35,114 bases of DNA. Origin: an uncultured Lachnospiraceae bacterium. Lineage in GTDB: Bacteria > Bacillota > Clostridia > Lachnospirales > Lachnospiraceae. Shown in pieces: positions 24,720 to 32,687 of the stretch. The stretch's first letter is position 1. Each line of letters begins with the position of its first letter. The notes beneath the pieces were generated by a model. It ran no database searches, was not told the DNA's origin, and saw only the letters and a list, made by a program, of their open reading frames with translations. The stretch lies in contig CAMWCA010000035.1 in assembly GCA_947172705.1 (NCBI GenBank), positions 1-35,114 on the forward strand. The letters are read 5' to 3'. The translations under genes and the position numbers were made by a program.

Positions 24720-26183
24720 ATGATTTTATTGGTTATTTTTATTCCTATTATAGCCGGCATGCTGGTTTCTCTGATTCCTTTTCAAAAGAGAAGCCACATG
24801 GAGATTTTTCTGGAGAGCGCGGTGGTCTTAAATAGTTTCCTGGTAGGCTATCTGCTGTTGCACCGACCGGATCATATCATTACGCTGGCGAATTTTACGG
24901 GAAATTTATCGATTGGGTTTAAGGTAGACGGCATGAGTATTGTATTTGCCGGACTGATTTCCGTTTTATGGCCTTTTGCCACGCTTTATGCTTTTGAATA
25001 TATGACCAAAGAGAAGCATGAAAGGATATTTTTTACTTTTTATACCATGACATATGGGGTGACTTTGGGGATTTCCCTGGCAGCAAATCTTCTCACCATG
25101 TATTTCTTTTATGAATTGCTGACTCTGGTTACAGTTCCGTTGGTGATGCATACCCTTACCAGGGAGGCGATTCTGGCAAGCAGAAAATATTTATACTACT
25201 CTCTCGGAGGCGCTGCCTTTGCCTTTATAGGTTTGATCTTCATTATTATTTATGGCAGCACAACGGATTTTGTGCTGGGCGGTGTGTTGGACCTGGAGAG
25301 AATTGGAGAGAGAACCAATGTACTTTTACTGATTTATGTAATTGCTTTTATGGGCTTTGGAGTAAAAGCGGCGGTTTGTCCTTTTAATTCCTGGCTGCCG
25401 GATGCAGGCGTTGCCCCCACTCCGGTGACAGCGTTGCTTCATGCGGTAGCAGTAGTAAAGTCAGGCGCTTTTGCCATTATCCGTCTCACGTATTATAGCT
25501 TTGGCACAGAATTTTTAAGGGGAACCTGGGCGCAGACCGTCGTTATGCTGGTGACCATGTTTACCATTGTATACGGATGCAGCCGTGCAGTAAAGGAAAC
25601 CCATTTAAAAAGGCGTCTTGCCTACTCCACTATCAGCAATTTATCCTATGTCTTGTTTGGAGTAACCATTATGACGCCTTTAGGGATGGTAGGCGCTCTG
25701 ACTCATTTGACTTTTCATGCGGTGATGAAAATCAGCTCGTTTTTCTGTGCAGGCGCAATTATGCATCAGACGGACAGGCATTATGTCCATGAGCTTGACG
25801 GAATGGGATACAAGATGCCCTGTGTGTTCGGTGTCTTTACCGTATCAGCGCTTGCCCTTATGGGTGTGCCGGGGCTGGCAGGATTTGTAAGCAAGTGGAA
25901 TCTGGCGGCAGCGGCAGTAGAGAGCGGCAGCAGGATTGCTTACGGAGGAATCGGATGTCTTTTGATTTCTGCGCTGCTTACGGCAATTTATATGCTCAGT
26001 ATTGTGGTGCGCGCCTTTTTTCCAGGAAAAGATTTTAATATGGCGGCTCTTGAAGGCATAAATGATCCTGACTGGAAAATGTTGATTCCCTTGTTTGTAT
26101 TTACGATTTTGATATTGGTCATGGGTTTATATTCTGCGCCTGCGGTGAAGTTTTTCAACGATGTGGCGGCAGGCATCTATTAG
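24720..26183 (+). CDS. Antiporter-like subunit 3 (MnhD/NuoM family)
   Basis: 487 residues, about fourteen helices, close in style to the preceding subunit and probably a duplication relative. Glu132 (MYFFYELLTLVTVPLV) and Lys216 (GFGVKAAVCPFNSWLPDA) are present, as is LTFHAVMKISSFFCAGAI. The usual His of the lumenal helix is replaced by Asn in PFNSWLP. The TTAGGGGAGGAGAAC region supplies the ribosome site. It could form a separate ion channel in the complex. Confidence 0.92.
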   Translation: MILLVIFIPIIAGMLVSLIPFQKRSHMEIFLESAVVLNSFLVGYLLLHRPDHIITLANFTGNLSIGFKVDGMSIVFAGLISVLWPFATLYAFEYMTKEKHERIFFTFYTMTYGVTLGISLAANLLTMYFFYELLTLVTVPLVMHTLTREAILASRKYLYYSLGGAAFAFIGLIFIIIYGSTTDFVLGGVLDLERIGERTNVLLLIYVIAFMGFGVKAAVCPFNSWLPDAGVAPTPVTALLHAVAVVKSGAFAIIRLTYYSFGTEFLRGTWAQTVVMLVTMFTIVYGCSRAVKETHLKRRLAYSTISNLSYVLFGVTIMTPLGMVGALTHLTFHAVMKISSFFCAGAIMHQTDRHYVHELDGMGYKMPCVFGVFTVSALALMGVPGLAGFVSKWNLAAAAVESGSRIAYGGIGCLLISALLTAIYMLSIVVRAFFPGKDFNMAALEGINDPDWKMLIPLFVFTILILVMGLYSAPAVKFFNDVAAGIY

Positions 26184-26195
26184 GAGGCAAAGATT

Positions 26196-28304
26196 ATGGA
26201 ATGGCTGCTTGGAGGTTTGGTATTTTTACCGATGGTATCTGCTTTTGCAGGATATTTGGCAGGCAGATATGAAAAGAATATACGAGACTATTTTGCAATG
26301 GGCGTAACGGGTGTTGAATTTTTTCTTTTTCTCTTTTTGCTTTCTGGTATGATGACCGAAAACGGAACTTTCCTGTCTGCAGAGCTTTCCGGCGTATGCG
26401 GTATGGGGCTTCATTTCAAACTGGACGGTTTCCGAGTAATGTACGGAACCATAGCGGCGTTTATGTGGTTTATGACCACGCTGTTTTCACGGGAATATTT
26501 TTCCCATTATCGAAACAGAAACAGATATTATCTTTTTTTACTGCTTACACTGGGAGCGACAGAAGGGGTGTTTTTGTCCGCGGATTTTTACACCACCTTT
26601 ATATTCTTTGAAATAATGTCCCTTACTTCCTATGTATGGGTGGCACAGGATGAAAAAAAGGAATCCTTAAGGGCGGCAGGAACTTATCTGGGAGTCGCGG
26701 TGATAGGCGGTCTTGTGATGCTGATGGGTATTTTCCTGTTGTATAGTGTGACAGGAACCCTTATGTTTGATGAGCTGGTGGGCTTATGGAGAAATACGGC
26801 GTATAGTACTGTTCCTGGAAATATGGAAAGACTGTGGGCAGCAGGCTTTTGCATGCTCTTTGGATTTGGGGCAAAGGCGGGGGCGTTTCCTCTTCATATT
26901 TGGCTGCCCAAGGCGCATCCTGTTGCGCCCGCACCTGCCTCTGCACTTTTATCAGGTATTTTGACAAAAACGGGAATGTTTGGCATTTTAATTTTAACCG
27001 GTTATCTTTTTATTGGAAATGCTTTTTGGGGAAGCATGATCTTGTTGATTGGCATTTTCACGATGGTGGTGGGAGCGGTGCTTGCTTTATTTTCGGTGGA
27101 CTTGAAGCGCACCCTTGCCTGCTCTTCTGTTTCTCAGATCGGATTTATTCTTGTGGGAGTTGGAATGTCGGGGCTTCTGGGGGAGGAAAATGCCCTTGCC
27201 GTAAGGGGGAGCCTTCTTCATATGGTAAACCATTCCCTGATCAAGCTGGTATTATTTATGGCGGCGGGAGTGGTATTTATGAATGTTCATAAACTGGATT
27301 TGAACGAGATCCGGGGTTTTGGAAGAAAAAAACCGCTTCTTCACTTTATTTTCCTGATGGGTGCTTTGGGAATCAGCGGGGTGCCTCTTTGGAATGGGTA
27401 TGTCAGTAAAACCCTGCTTCATGAAAGTATCGTAGAGTATATGGGGCTGATGGGACAAGGGACAGTGTCCAGTTATTTTGCGTTGGGAACTATGGAATGG
27501 GTGGAACGGATCTTTCTGATCAGCGGCGGTTTAACAGTGGCATACATGACGAAACTCTATGTGGTTTTGTTCGTGGAAAAGAATCCGGATTCTGCAGTGC
27601 AGGAGAAGTTTGATTCTCTGAGGGGAAATTACATGAATAAGCTGAGTGCGGCAGCGCTTACGATCAGTGCGGTTTTGCTCCCTGTTATGGGATTTTTTCC
27701 CAATCAGGTTATGAATTCCATTGCCGATTTAGGGCAGGGCTTTATGCAGCTTGAGAAAAAGGCAGGCACAGCGCAGTGGTTTTCCCTTGAGAGTCTGAAA
27801 GGCGCGGGGATTTCTCTTTTGACAGGGGCGGTTATCTATCTGGTAATAGTAAGATTATGGCTGATGAAGAAGGAAGAAGGAAGACGGGTTTATGTGAATA
27901 GATGGCATAGATATTTGGATCTGGAGAATGTGATCTATCGTCCTGTTTTGTTGAAAGGGCTGCCCTTTGTGTTTGGAGTTTTATGCAGGGTGCTGGACAG
28001 TATGGTGGATTTTGTGGTGGTGCTGTTGCGTAAGACAGTTTATAAGGACAGTAAGCTTCCTCATGAATTGGAAGAAGGAACGCAAATGACACATGCTTTG
28101 GGCTGTCTGGTGAATGGTCTGGAAAGAGGGGCAAATGCAACCATCTGGCGAAAGCGTCCCAGGAACGTGGATTATGTGCATAAGTATGCGCTTATGTATG
28201 AGGAAATGTCGGAGGAGGGAACGATTATTGCGCGGAGTTTGTCTTTTGGGCTGCTGCTGTTTTGTATTGGATTGATTATTACGGTAGTTTACCTGTTAAT
28301 GTAA
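26196..28304 (+). CDS. Antiporter-like subunit 4, NuoL/HyfB-like, with C-terminal extension
   Basis: 702 residues. The N-terminal ~500 form the fourteen-helix antiporter core with Glu139 (FIFFEIMSLTSYVWV), Lys227 (FGAKAGAFPLHIWLPKAHPV) and HMVNHSLIKLVLFMAAGV. The C-terminal ~200 add two or three further helices linked by charged segments, as in NuoL-type proteins with a lateral helix. It most resembles the MrpA core, but lacks the MbhD/MbhE C-terminus, which is encoded upstream as separate or fused pieces. It is the last gene of the operon; a strong hairpin follows within 6 bp. Confidence 0.9.
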   Translation: MEWLLGGLVFLPMVSAFAGYLAGRYEKNIRDYFAMGVTGVEFFLFLFLLSGMMTENGTFLSAELSGVCGMGLHFKLDGFRVMYGTIAAFMWFMTTLFSREYFSHYRNRNRYYLFLLLTLGATEGVFLSADFYTTFIFFEIMSLTSYVWVAQDEKKESLRAAGTYLGVAVIGGLVMLMGIFLLYSVTGTLMFDELVGLWRNTAYSTVPGNMERLWAAGFCMLFGFGAKAGAFPLHIWLPKAHPVAPAPASALLSGILTKTGMFGILILTGYLFIGNAFWGSMILLIGIFTMVVGAVLALFSVDLKRTLACSSVSQIGFILVGVGMSGLLGEENALAVRGSLLHMVNHSLIKLVLFMAAGVVFMNVHKLDLNEIRGFGRKKPLLHFIFLMGALGISGVPLWNGYVSKTLLHESIVEYMGLMGQGTVSSYFALGTMEWVERIFLISGGLTVAYMTKLYVVLFVEKNPDSAVQEKFDSLRGNYMNKLSAAALTISAVLLPVMGFFPNQVMNSIADLGQGFMQLEKKAGTAQWFSLESLKGAGISLLTGAVIYLVIVRLWLMKKEEGRRVYVNRWHRYLDLENVIYRPVLLKGLPFVFGVLCRVLDSMVDFVVVLLRKTVYKDSKLPHELEEGTQMTHALGCLVNGLERGANATIWRKRPRNVDYVHKYALMYEEMSEEGTIIARSLSFGLLLFCIGLIITVVYLLM

Positions 28305-28309
28305 GATTT

Positions 28310-28339
28310 CAGGGGAGGTTGAAGAATCAGCCTCCCCTG
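28310..28339 (+). terminator. Terminator of the Mrp-like operon
   Basis: A 13-bp stem (28310-28322 with 28327-28339) closed by the tetraloop AGAA; CAGGGGAGG pairs with CCTCCCCTG at the base. The downstream sequence CACTTTATTGTTCTTTT is only moderately T-rich. It lies between convergent genes and may serve both, though no T-run follows on the minus strand. Confidence 0.7.
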
Positions 28340-28343
28340 CACT

Positions 28344-29414
28344 TTATTGTTCTTTTAAGAAACTGTTGACTGCTTTTATATAAATATCCTGATGATTTCC
28401 GTGAATACTGTGATCGCTGTCAGAGGTTTCGATCAACCTGCAGTGACTGCCGATGAGAGCGACGGCTCTGTCTGCCTGTTCTCTGGAAGCGGCGCAGAGG
28501 TACACGCCGTTTTCATGCAGATTTTCTTTGGCGTGGAGATAAATACAGGGAACTTCAATATCCGAAAACATTTGCTCATGACCCACGCCGTTATTCCATG
28601 TTAAATCATAAAAATGTTCCCCATATTGCATATCATATTGCTCTACATAATGAAATACGGTGGTAAGGCTCTTGGGCAGGAACATAATTTTTACTTCTTC
28701 GCCCGGGTGTTTCTCACGGTAATATTGCGCATAATTTGCCAATCCCGGCATGGCGTCCTTCATAAAAAGCTGACCCCAATAGCAGTGTCGGAGATAGTAA
28801 GCAGGCCAGCATTCCGTCTGCTCTGAGGAAAGATATTCGTGGAGGGGTTGATAGGTATCAAGATAGGCAAAGCTGGTTTCCCAGCCTTCCCCCTGAGTTG
28901 AAAACACGGGCGGGTCTTCCAGAATACATCCCTTTACCAGATTCTTTCCATAAGCTGAAATATATGCTGCAAGCAGCGCGCCGTTGGAATGACCGCTTAC
29001 AACGGTTTCTTTTCCAATCACATTTTCAATGAACCAGATCAGGTCGTCGCCGTTTACATCCAAATAATATAGCTCCTTCTGATGGGAGGATTCGCCGTGA
29101 CCATACAGATCCACCGCGTAGATATGCCAGTTTTTGCTTAATTGTGGGATAACACCGGCATATTCTTCCCATGCCACCATCTGTCCATGAATTAGAAGCA
29201 GTGCGGGACCGTCGCTTTCCAGTTCACCGTAGTTGATCACATGTCCGTTAGGGAGAGTTACCTGCTTTTCACAAATGCCCAGTCTTTCTATTTTTTTCAT
29301 GTCTTTTTCCCACCAATGGGTATTGTGGTAACAGAAATAAAAGGCAAAAACAACCAAAGCAGCAATGATCAGTGCAAGTGCAAGCCCCAGAATCTTAAAT
29401 ATTTTTTTAACCAT
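28344..29414 (-). CDS. Membrane-anchored alpha/beta hydrolase
   Basis: 356 residues. An N-terminal membrane helix (about 5-28) is followed by an alpha/beta-hydrolase fold: LLIHGQMVAWEEYAG (oxyanion loop), AVDLYGHGES, the nucleophile elbow VVSGHSNGALLAA (Ser), and a late His in SDSDHSIHG. A large cap insertion lies between about 195 and 260. It should act as an esterase or peptidase at the outer membrane face; the substrate is unknown. GGAGA precedes the ATG at 29414. It is convergent with the Mrp-like operon and divergent from the XRE/AbrB regulator. Confidence 0.85.
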   Translation of the reverse strand: MVKKIFKILGLALALIIAALVVFAFYFCYHNTHWWEKDMKKIERLGICEKQVTLPNGHVINYGELESDGPALLLIHGQMVAWEEYAGVIPQLSKNWHIYAVDLYGHGESSHQKELYYLDVNGDDLIWFIENVIGKETVVSGHSNGALLAAYISAYGKNLVKGCILEDPPVFSTQGEGWETSFAYLDTYQPLHEYLSSEQTECWPAYYLRHCYWGQLFMKDAMPGLANYAQYYREKHPGEEVKIMFLPKSLTTVFHYVEQYDMQYGEHFYDLTWNNGVGHEQMFSDIEVPCIYLHAKENLHENGVYLCAASREQADRAVALIGSHCRLIETSDSDHSIHGNHQDIYIKAVNSFLKEQ

Positions 29415-29450
29415 TTTTCTATTCTCCTGTCAAAATAATTCTTTTCTCAA

Positions 29451-29456
29451 ATTATA
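29451..29456 (-). promoter_or_regulatory. -10 box of the hydrolase gene
   Basis: TATAAT on the minus strand, about 37 bp upstream of the hydrolase ATG. The -35 region at 17 bp (TAGAAA) is a poor match, so this is a candidate only. Confidence 0.35.
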
Positions 29457-29527
29457 AAAAGAAAAATCTCGGTTTTCTACCAACGAAAGGAAACATAAAT
29501 TTATAAATTTTGTCGCATTTAATTGCA

Positions 29528-29556
29528 TTGATTTTAACCCGCAAAGCGGATAAAAT
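29528..29556 (+). promoter_or_regulatory. Promoter of the XRE/AbrB regulator, with palindrome in the spacer
   Basis: TTGATT (29528-29533) and TAAAAT (29551-29556) are spaced by 17 bp. The spacer carries CCGC-AAA-GCGG, a perfect 4-bp inverted repeat placed for steric repression. The downstream regulator could control itself here. Confidence 0.5.
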
Positions 29557-29595
29557 AAATATATTGTCGTAGAGACATAAATGTGGGGAGAGAAA

Positions 29596-30030
29596 ATGAT
29601 AAAAGATAATTTAATATTGCTTAGAAAAATAAACAAATATTCACAGGAAGAAATTGCGGAAAAAATCGGAATTTCCAGACAGGCTTATGGTAAATGGGAA
29701 AAAGGGGAAACGATTCCCGATATTGAAAAATGCGCCCTGCTTGCTTCCGTTTATGGGATTACAGTCGATGGTCTGATCCAAACGGCAAAGGTGGACGATG
29801 CAACAATGATATCGCCGCCGCCAGTAGGAAAACATATTTTTGGAACAGTTACTGTTTCTGATTGTGGTCAGATTACCGTACCGGCGCAGGCAATGGAATT
29901 ATTTGAAATCAAAGGCGGAGATAAATTGATAGTGTTGGGGGACGAAGCCGAGGGAATTGCCCTTGTTAAAGAAAAGGTGTTTATGGACAGAGTCAATATG
30001 GTAGTGAAGCTTGCGACAGATAAAGAATAG
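29596..30030 (+). CDS. Transcriptional regulator: XRE helix-turn-helix plus AbrB-like domain
   Basis: About 144 residues. The N-terminal ~65 are an XRE (HTH_3) domain: LLRKINKYSQEEIAEKIG followed by ISRQAYGKWEKGETIPDIEK. After a linker, residues ~78-125 resemble a SpoVT/AbrB swapped-hairpin domain (TVSDCGQITVPAQAMELFEI, KGGDKLIVLGDEAEG). The ATG at 29596 has GGGGAG five bases upstream; the ATG at 29581 has none. It probably represses its own promoter and perhaps the divergent hydrolase. Joining two different DNA-binding folds is notable but seen in clostridial genomes. Confidence 0.85.
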   Translation: MIKDNLILLRKINKYSQEEIAEKIGISRQAYGKWEKGETIPDIEKCALLASVYGITVDGLIQTAKVDDATMISPPPVGKHIFGTVTVSDCGQITVPAQAMELFEIKGGDKLIVLGDEAEGIALVKEKVFMDRVNMVVKLATDKE

Positions 30031-30085
30031 GAAGCAAGACAGGATTATTGACGGAGGAGTATGGTAAAAAAGGTATGCCCTGTTA

Positions 30086-30114
30086 TTGACAATTGCCTGT
30101 AAAAATTGTATGAT
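30086..30114 (+). promoter_or_regulatory. Strong promoter of tRNA-Pro
   Basis: A perfect TTGACA (30086-30091) and TATGAT (30109-30114) lie 17 bp apart. Transcription would start about 12 bp before the tRNA. The near-consensus match fits a stable RNA gene. Confidence 0.8.
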
Positions 30115-30133
30115 GAACAAGGTTCCAACATTA

Positions 30134-30207
<74 letters not shown>

Positions 30208-30214
30208 TTCACTG

Positions 30215-30252
30215 AAATGGCAGCATACTTAGTTTATGTTGCCATTTTTCTT
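30215..30252 (+). terminator. Terminator of the tRNA-Pro gene
   Basis: A 13-bp stem with one G-U pair joins AAATGGCAGCATA (30215-30227) and TATGTTGCCATTT (30235-30247), loop CTTAGTT, followed by TTCTT. Confidence 0.8.
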
Positions 30253-30316
30253 AACATAAAGGCGAAAAGCGCAAGCTTATTGCTTGATGTGAAGGCGTAA
30301 ATAGGAGTTTGAGAGA

Positions 30317-31645
30317 ATGGAAGAGAATAAAAGTCAGGACAATACTGATTTTATGATGGAACGTATTAAGCAGCGTCCCTTGAACCGAAAAAAGCTGATA
30401 AGGCGTACACTGGTTACGGCTGCCATGGCTGTCATTTTTGGAATGGTCGCATGCTTTACTTTTTTGCTGCTGGAGCCGGTGATCAGCAACAGGCTGTATC
30501 CGGAAGAGGAGCCTCAGACAGTGGTATTCGTGGAGGAGACGGAAGAAAACGAAATATTACCGGAGGATATGATTGCCGATGATTCCCAGATGCAGCCGGA
30601 ACCTACGGAACCTCCCACCCTGGAGGACGAACAGATCGCCCAGGTGATATCGGAAATGGAGCTTGACCTTGATTTAGGGGTGGAGGATTATTTATCTCTT
30701 GTTAACAGTGTGGAAGAAATTGCAAAGGAAGCAAGAAAATCCATTGTAAGCGTTGTGGGAGTGACATCGGATATTGGATGGCTGGACAATGAATATGAAA
30801 GCGAGGGGGCTGTGTCTGGCGCTGTGGTGGCGGATAATGGAAAAGAATTGCTGATTCTTGCCAACATCAGCAGTATTAAAGGAGCAGATTCCTTAAAGGT
30901 TGCTTTTGCAGACGGAGAAGAATATCAGGCGGCGCTTAAGAAAAAAGATAATAATACGGGTCTTGGTATTATAGCCATACCCAAGGCAACGATTCAGAAA
31001 ACCACTCTGGAAATGGCAAAGGGGATACCTCTTGGCGCATCAGGCGCTAATTTGGTGGGAAATCCTATTATTGCCATGGGAAGACCTGTAGGAACGGAAG
31101 GCTCTCTCTGCTTTGGCAGTATTACTTCTGAGGGAAATGCAATCCGGCTTCCGGACTCCGGCTATAAATATATGACTACGGATATCTATGGAAGCAATAA
31201 TGCAAGCGGTGTGTTGATCAATCTCAAGGGACAGATCATTGGAATCATTGACATGTCATACAATTCCGCCGATATCAGAAATCTGGTCAGCGCAGTGGGA
31301 ATCAATGAGCTTAGAAAAGTTGTGGAAAAACTTTCAAACGACAGCAGTATTGCTTATTTTGGCGTTTACGGGGTGGATGTAACGGAAAAGGCGAATCAGG
31401 AACTGGGCGTTCCCTTTGGCGCTTATATTACGGAGATCGATATGGATTCTCCCGCAATGAATGCCGGTATACAAAGCGGCGATGTTATTATCAGGATACG
31501 GGAAAACGAGATCAACAACTATCAGGATCTGGTAAATGCCCTTCTTTCGGAGGAACCGGAAAGGGAGCTTCCCATTGAATTGATGCGTCAGGGACCGGAC
31601 GGTTATACAGAAATGAAAGTGGATGTAACCCTGGGGATAAAGTAG
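30317..31645 (+). CDS. HtrA/DegP-like membrane protein with PDZ domain, probable pseudoprotease
   Basis: 442 residues: a cytoplasmic N-terminus (~1-30), one membrane helix (~31-53), and an acidic linker (EEEPQ, TEENEILPED, to ~105). A trypsin-fold domain (~130-315) and a C-terminal PDZ domain (~345-440, with GAYITEIDMDSPAMNAGIQ and SGDVIIRI) follow. Against the HtrA pattern the catalytic His region (normally TNNHVV) reads ILANISSI, the Asp region reads NNTGLGIIAI, and the GNSGGP site reads NNASGV with Ala296 at the Ser position. All three triad residues therefore appear lost. It may act as a scaffold or sensor rather than an enzyme. AGGAG lies nine bases before the ATG. Confidence 0.8.
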   Translation: MEENKSQDNTDFMMERIKQRPLNRKKLIRRTLVTAAMAVIFGMVACFTFLLLEPVISNRLYPEEEPQTVVFVEETEENEILPEDMIADDSQMQPEPTEPPTLEDEQIAQVISEMELDLDLGVEDYLSLVNSVEEIAKEARKSIVSVVGVTSDIGWLDNEYESEGAVSGAVVADNGKELLILANISSIKGADSLKVAFADGEEYQAALKKKDNNTGLGIIAIPKATIQKTTLEMAKGIPLGASGANLVGNPIIAMGRPVGTEGSLCFGSITSEGNAIRLPDSGYKYMTTDIYGSNNASGVLINLKGQIIGIIDMSYNSADIRNLVSAVGINELRKVVEKLSNDSSIAYFGVYGVDVTEKANQELGVPFGAYITEIDMDSPAMNAGIQSGDVIIRIRENEINNYQDLVNALLSEEPERELPIELMRQGPDGYTEMKVDVTLGIK

Positions 31646-31672
31646 GAATAAAGAAAAGGGAGGAAATGGGCG

Positions 31673-31726
31673 GTGGATTTTAAATTTCCGCTTATGAATG
31701 AAAATGAAGTATATAAAAGATTATAG
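31673..31726 (+). CDS. Possible 17-residue leader peptide ORF overlapping the yhaM start
   Basis: GTG at 31673 lies nine bases after a good GGGAGG (31658-31663), and reads MDFKFPLMNENEVYKRL before TAG. It overlaps the YhaM start in another frame. The YhaM ATG itself has no ribosome site, so translation of this small ORF could deliver ribosomes to it. Its existence as a peptide is speculative. Confidence 0.3.
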   Translation: MDFKFPLMNENEVYKRL

Positions 31727-32648
31727 TGATGGCGACAGAGTATTTGATATCTATTTATGCAAGCATAAGGTTTCGGCAGTGACGAAAAACGGAAAGCCTT
31801 ACGAAAGCCTGATCCTGCAGGATAAGACAGGCACGCTGGACGCTAAGGTGTGGGATCCCAACAATGCGGGAATTGGAGAGTTCGATGCATTGGATTACAT
31901 AGAGGTATATGGAGATATTACAAGCTTTCAGGGCGCTTTACAGGTAAATGTAAAAAGAATTCGGAAATGCCAGGAGGGAGAGTACTCCCCTGCAGATTAT
32001 TTGCCTGTAAGTAAGTTTGATATTGAAGAGATGTACCAGGAATTGCTGGATTATATCAATGGAATAGAGAATCCGTATCTAAAGGAACTTCTGCAGATGT
32101 TCTTTGTGGAGGATCAAAGCTTTATGAAGGCATTTAAGCAGTCTTCTGCGGCAAAAACAGTCCATCACGGTTTTGTGGGAGGGCTTTTGCAGCATACTTT
32201 AAGCGTGGCGAAGCTTTGCGACTATTACTGTGGCGTATATCCTATGCTGAAACGTGATCTGCTGATCAGTGCGGCAATTTGTCATGATATCGGAAAGACA
32301 AGAGAGCTCTCTCTTTTTCCTCAGAACGACTATACAGATGAGGGGCAGTTTTTGGGGCACATTGTGATCGGCACGGAAATGGTGGCTGAAAAGATCAATA
32401 AAATAGATGGATTTCCTGCTATTCTTGCCAGTGAGCTGAAGCACTGCATCTTATCTCATCATGGAGAATACGAGTTTGGTTCTCCCAAGAAGCCGGCAAT
32501 TATGGAAGCGGTGGCGCTTAATTTCGCAGACAATACGGATGCAAAGATGCAGACCTTTACAGAGATTTTGGAAAATACCACAGAAGCAGGCTGGATGGGA
32601 TTTAATCGGTTGTTTGAGTCCAACCTAAGGGGAACACGGTTGGAATAA
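31698..32648 (+). CDS. yhaM: 3'-5' exoribonuclease YhaM family (OB fold plus HD domain)
   Basis: 316 residues. An N-terminal OB-fold nucleic-acid-binding domain (about 10-90, LILQDKTGTLDAKVWD) precedes an HD phosphohydrolase-type domain. Metal residues are visible: H156/H157 in KTVHHGFVGG, H166 in LLQHTLSVAK, and the HD pair H196-D197 in AICHDIGK. The family degrades RNA and single-stranded DNA from the 3' end with manganese. An in-frame stop ends at 31697, so the start is 31698 or the ATG at 31704 (MKYIKDY), which looks more like the family N-terminus. Neither has its own Shine-Dalgarno. It is followed by the rumA-like gene after 39 bp. Confidence 0.9.
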   Translation: MKMKYIKDYSDGDRVFDIYLCKHKVSAVTKNGKPYESLILQDKTGTLDAKVWDPNNAGIGEFDALDYIEVYGDITSFQGALQVNVKRIRKCQEGEYSPADYLPVSKFDIEEMYQELLDYINGIENPYLKELLQMFFVEDQSFMKAFKQSSAAKTVHHGFVGGLLQHTLSVAKLCDYYCGVYPMLKRDLLISAAICHDIGKTRELSLFPQNDYTDEGQFLGHIVIGTEMVAEKINKIDGFPAILASELKHCILSHHGEYEFGSPKKPAIMEAVALNFADNTDAKMQTFTEILENTTEAGWMGFNRLFESNLRGTRLE

Positions 32649-32687
32649 GGTTTTAAATTCCCGGGGAAATATCTGCCGGGGAGAGAA

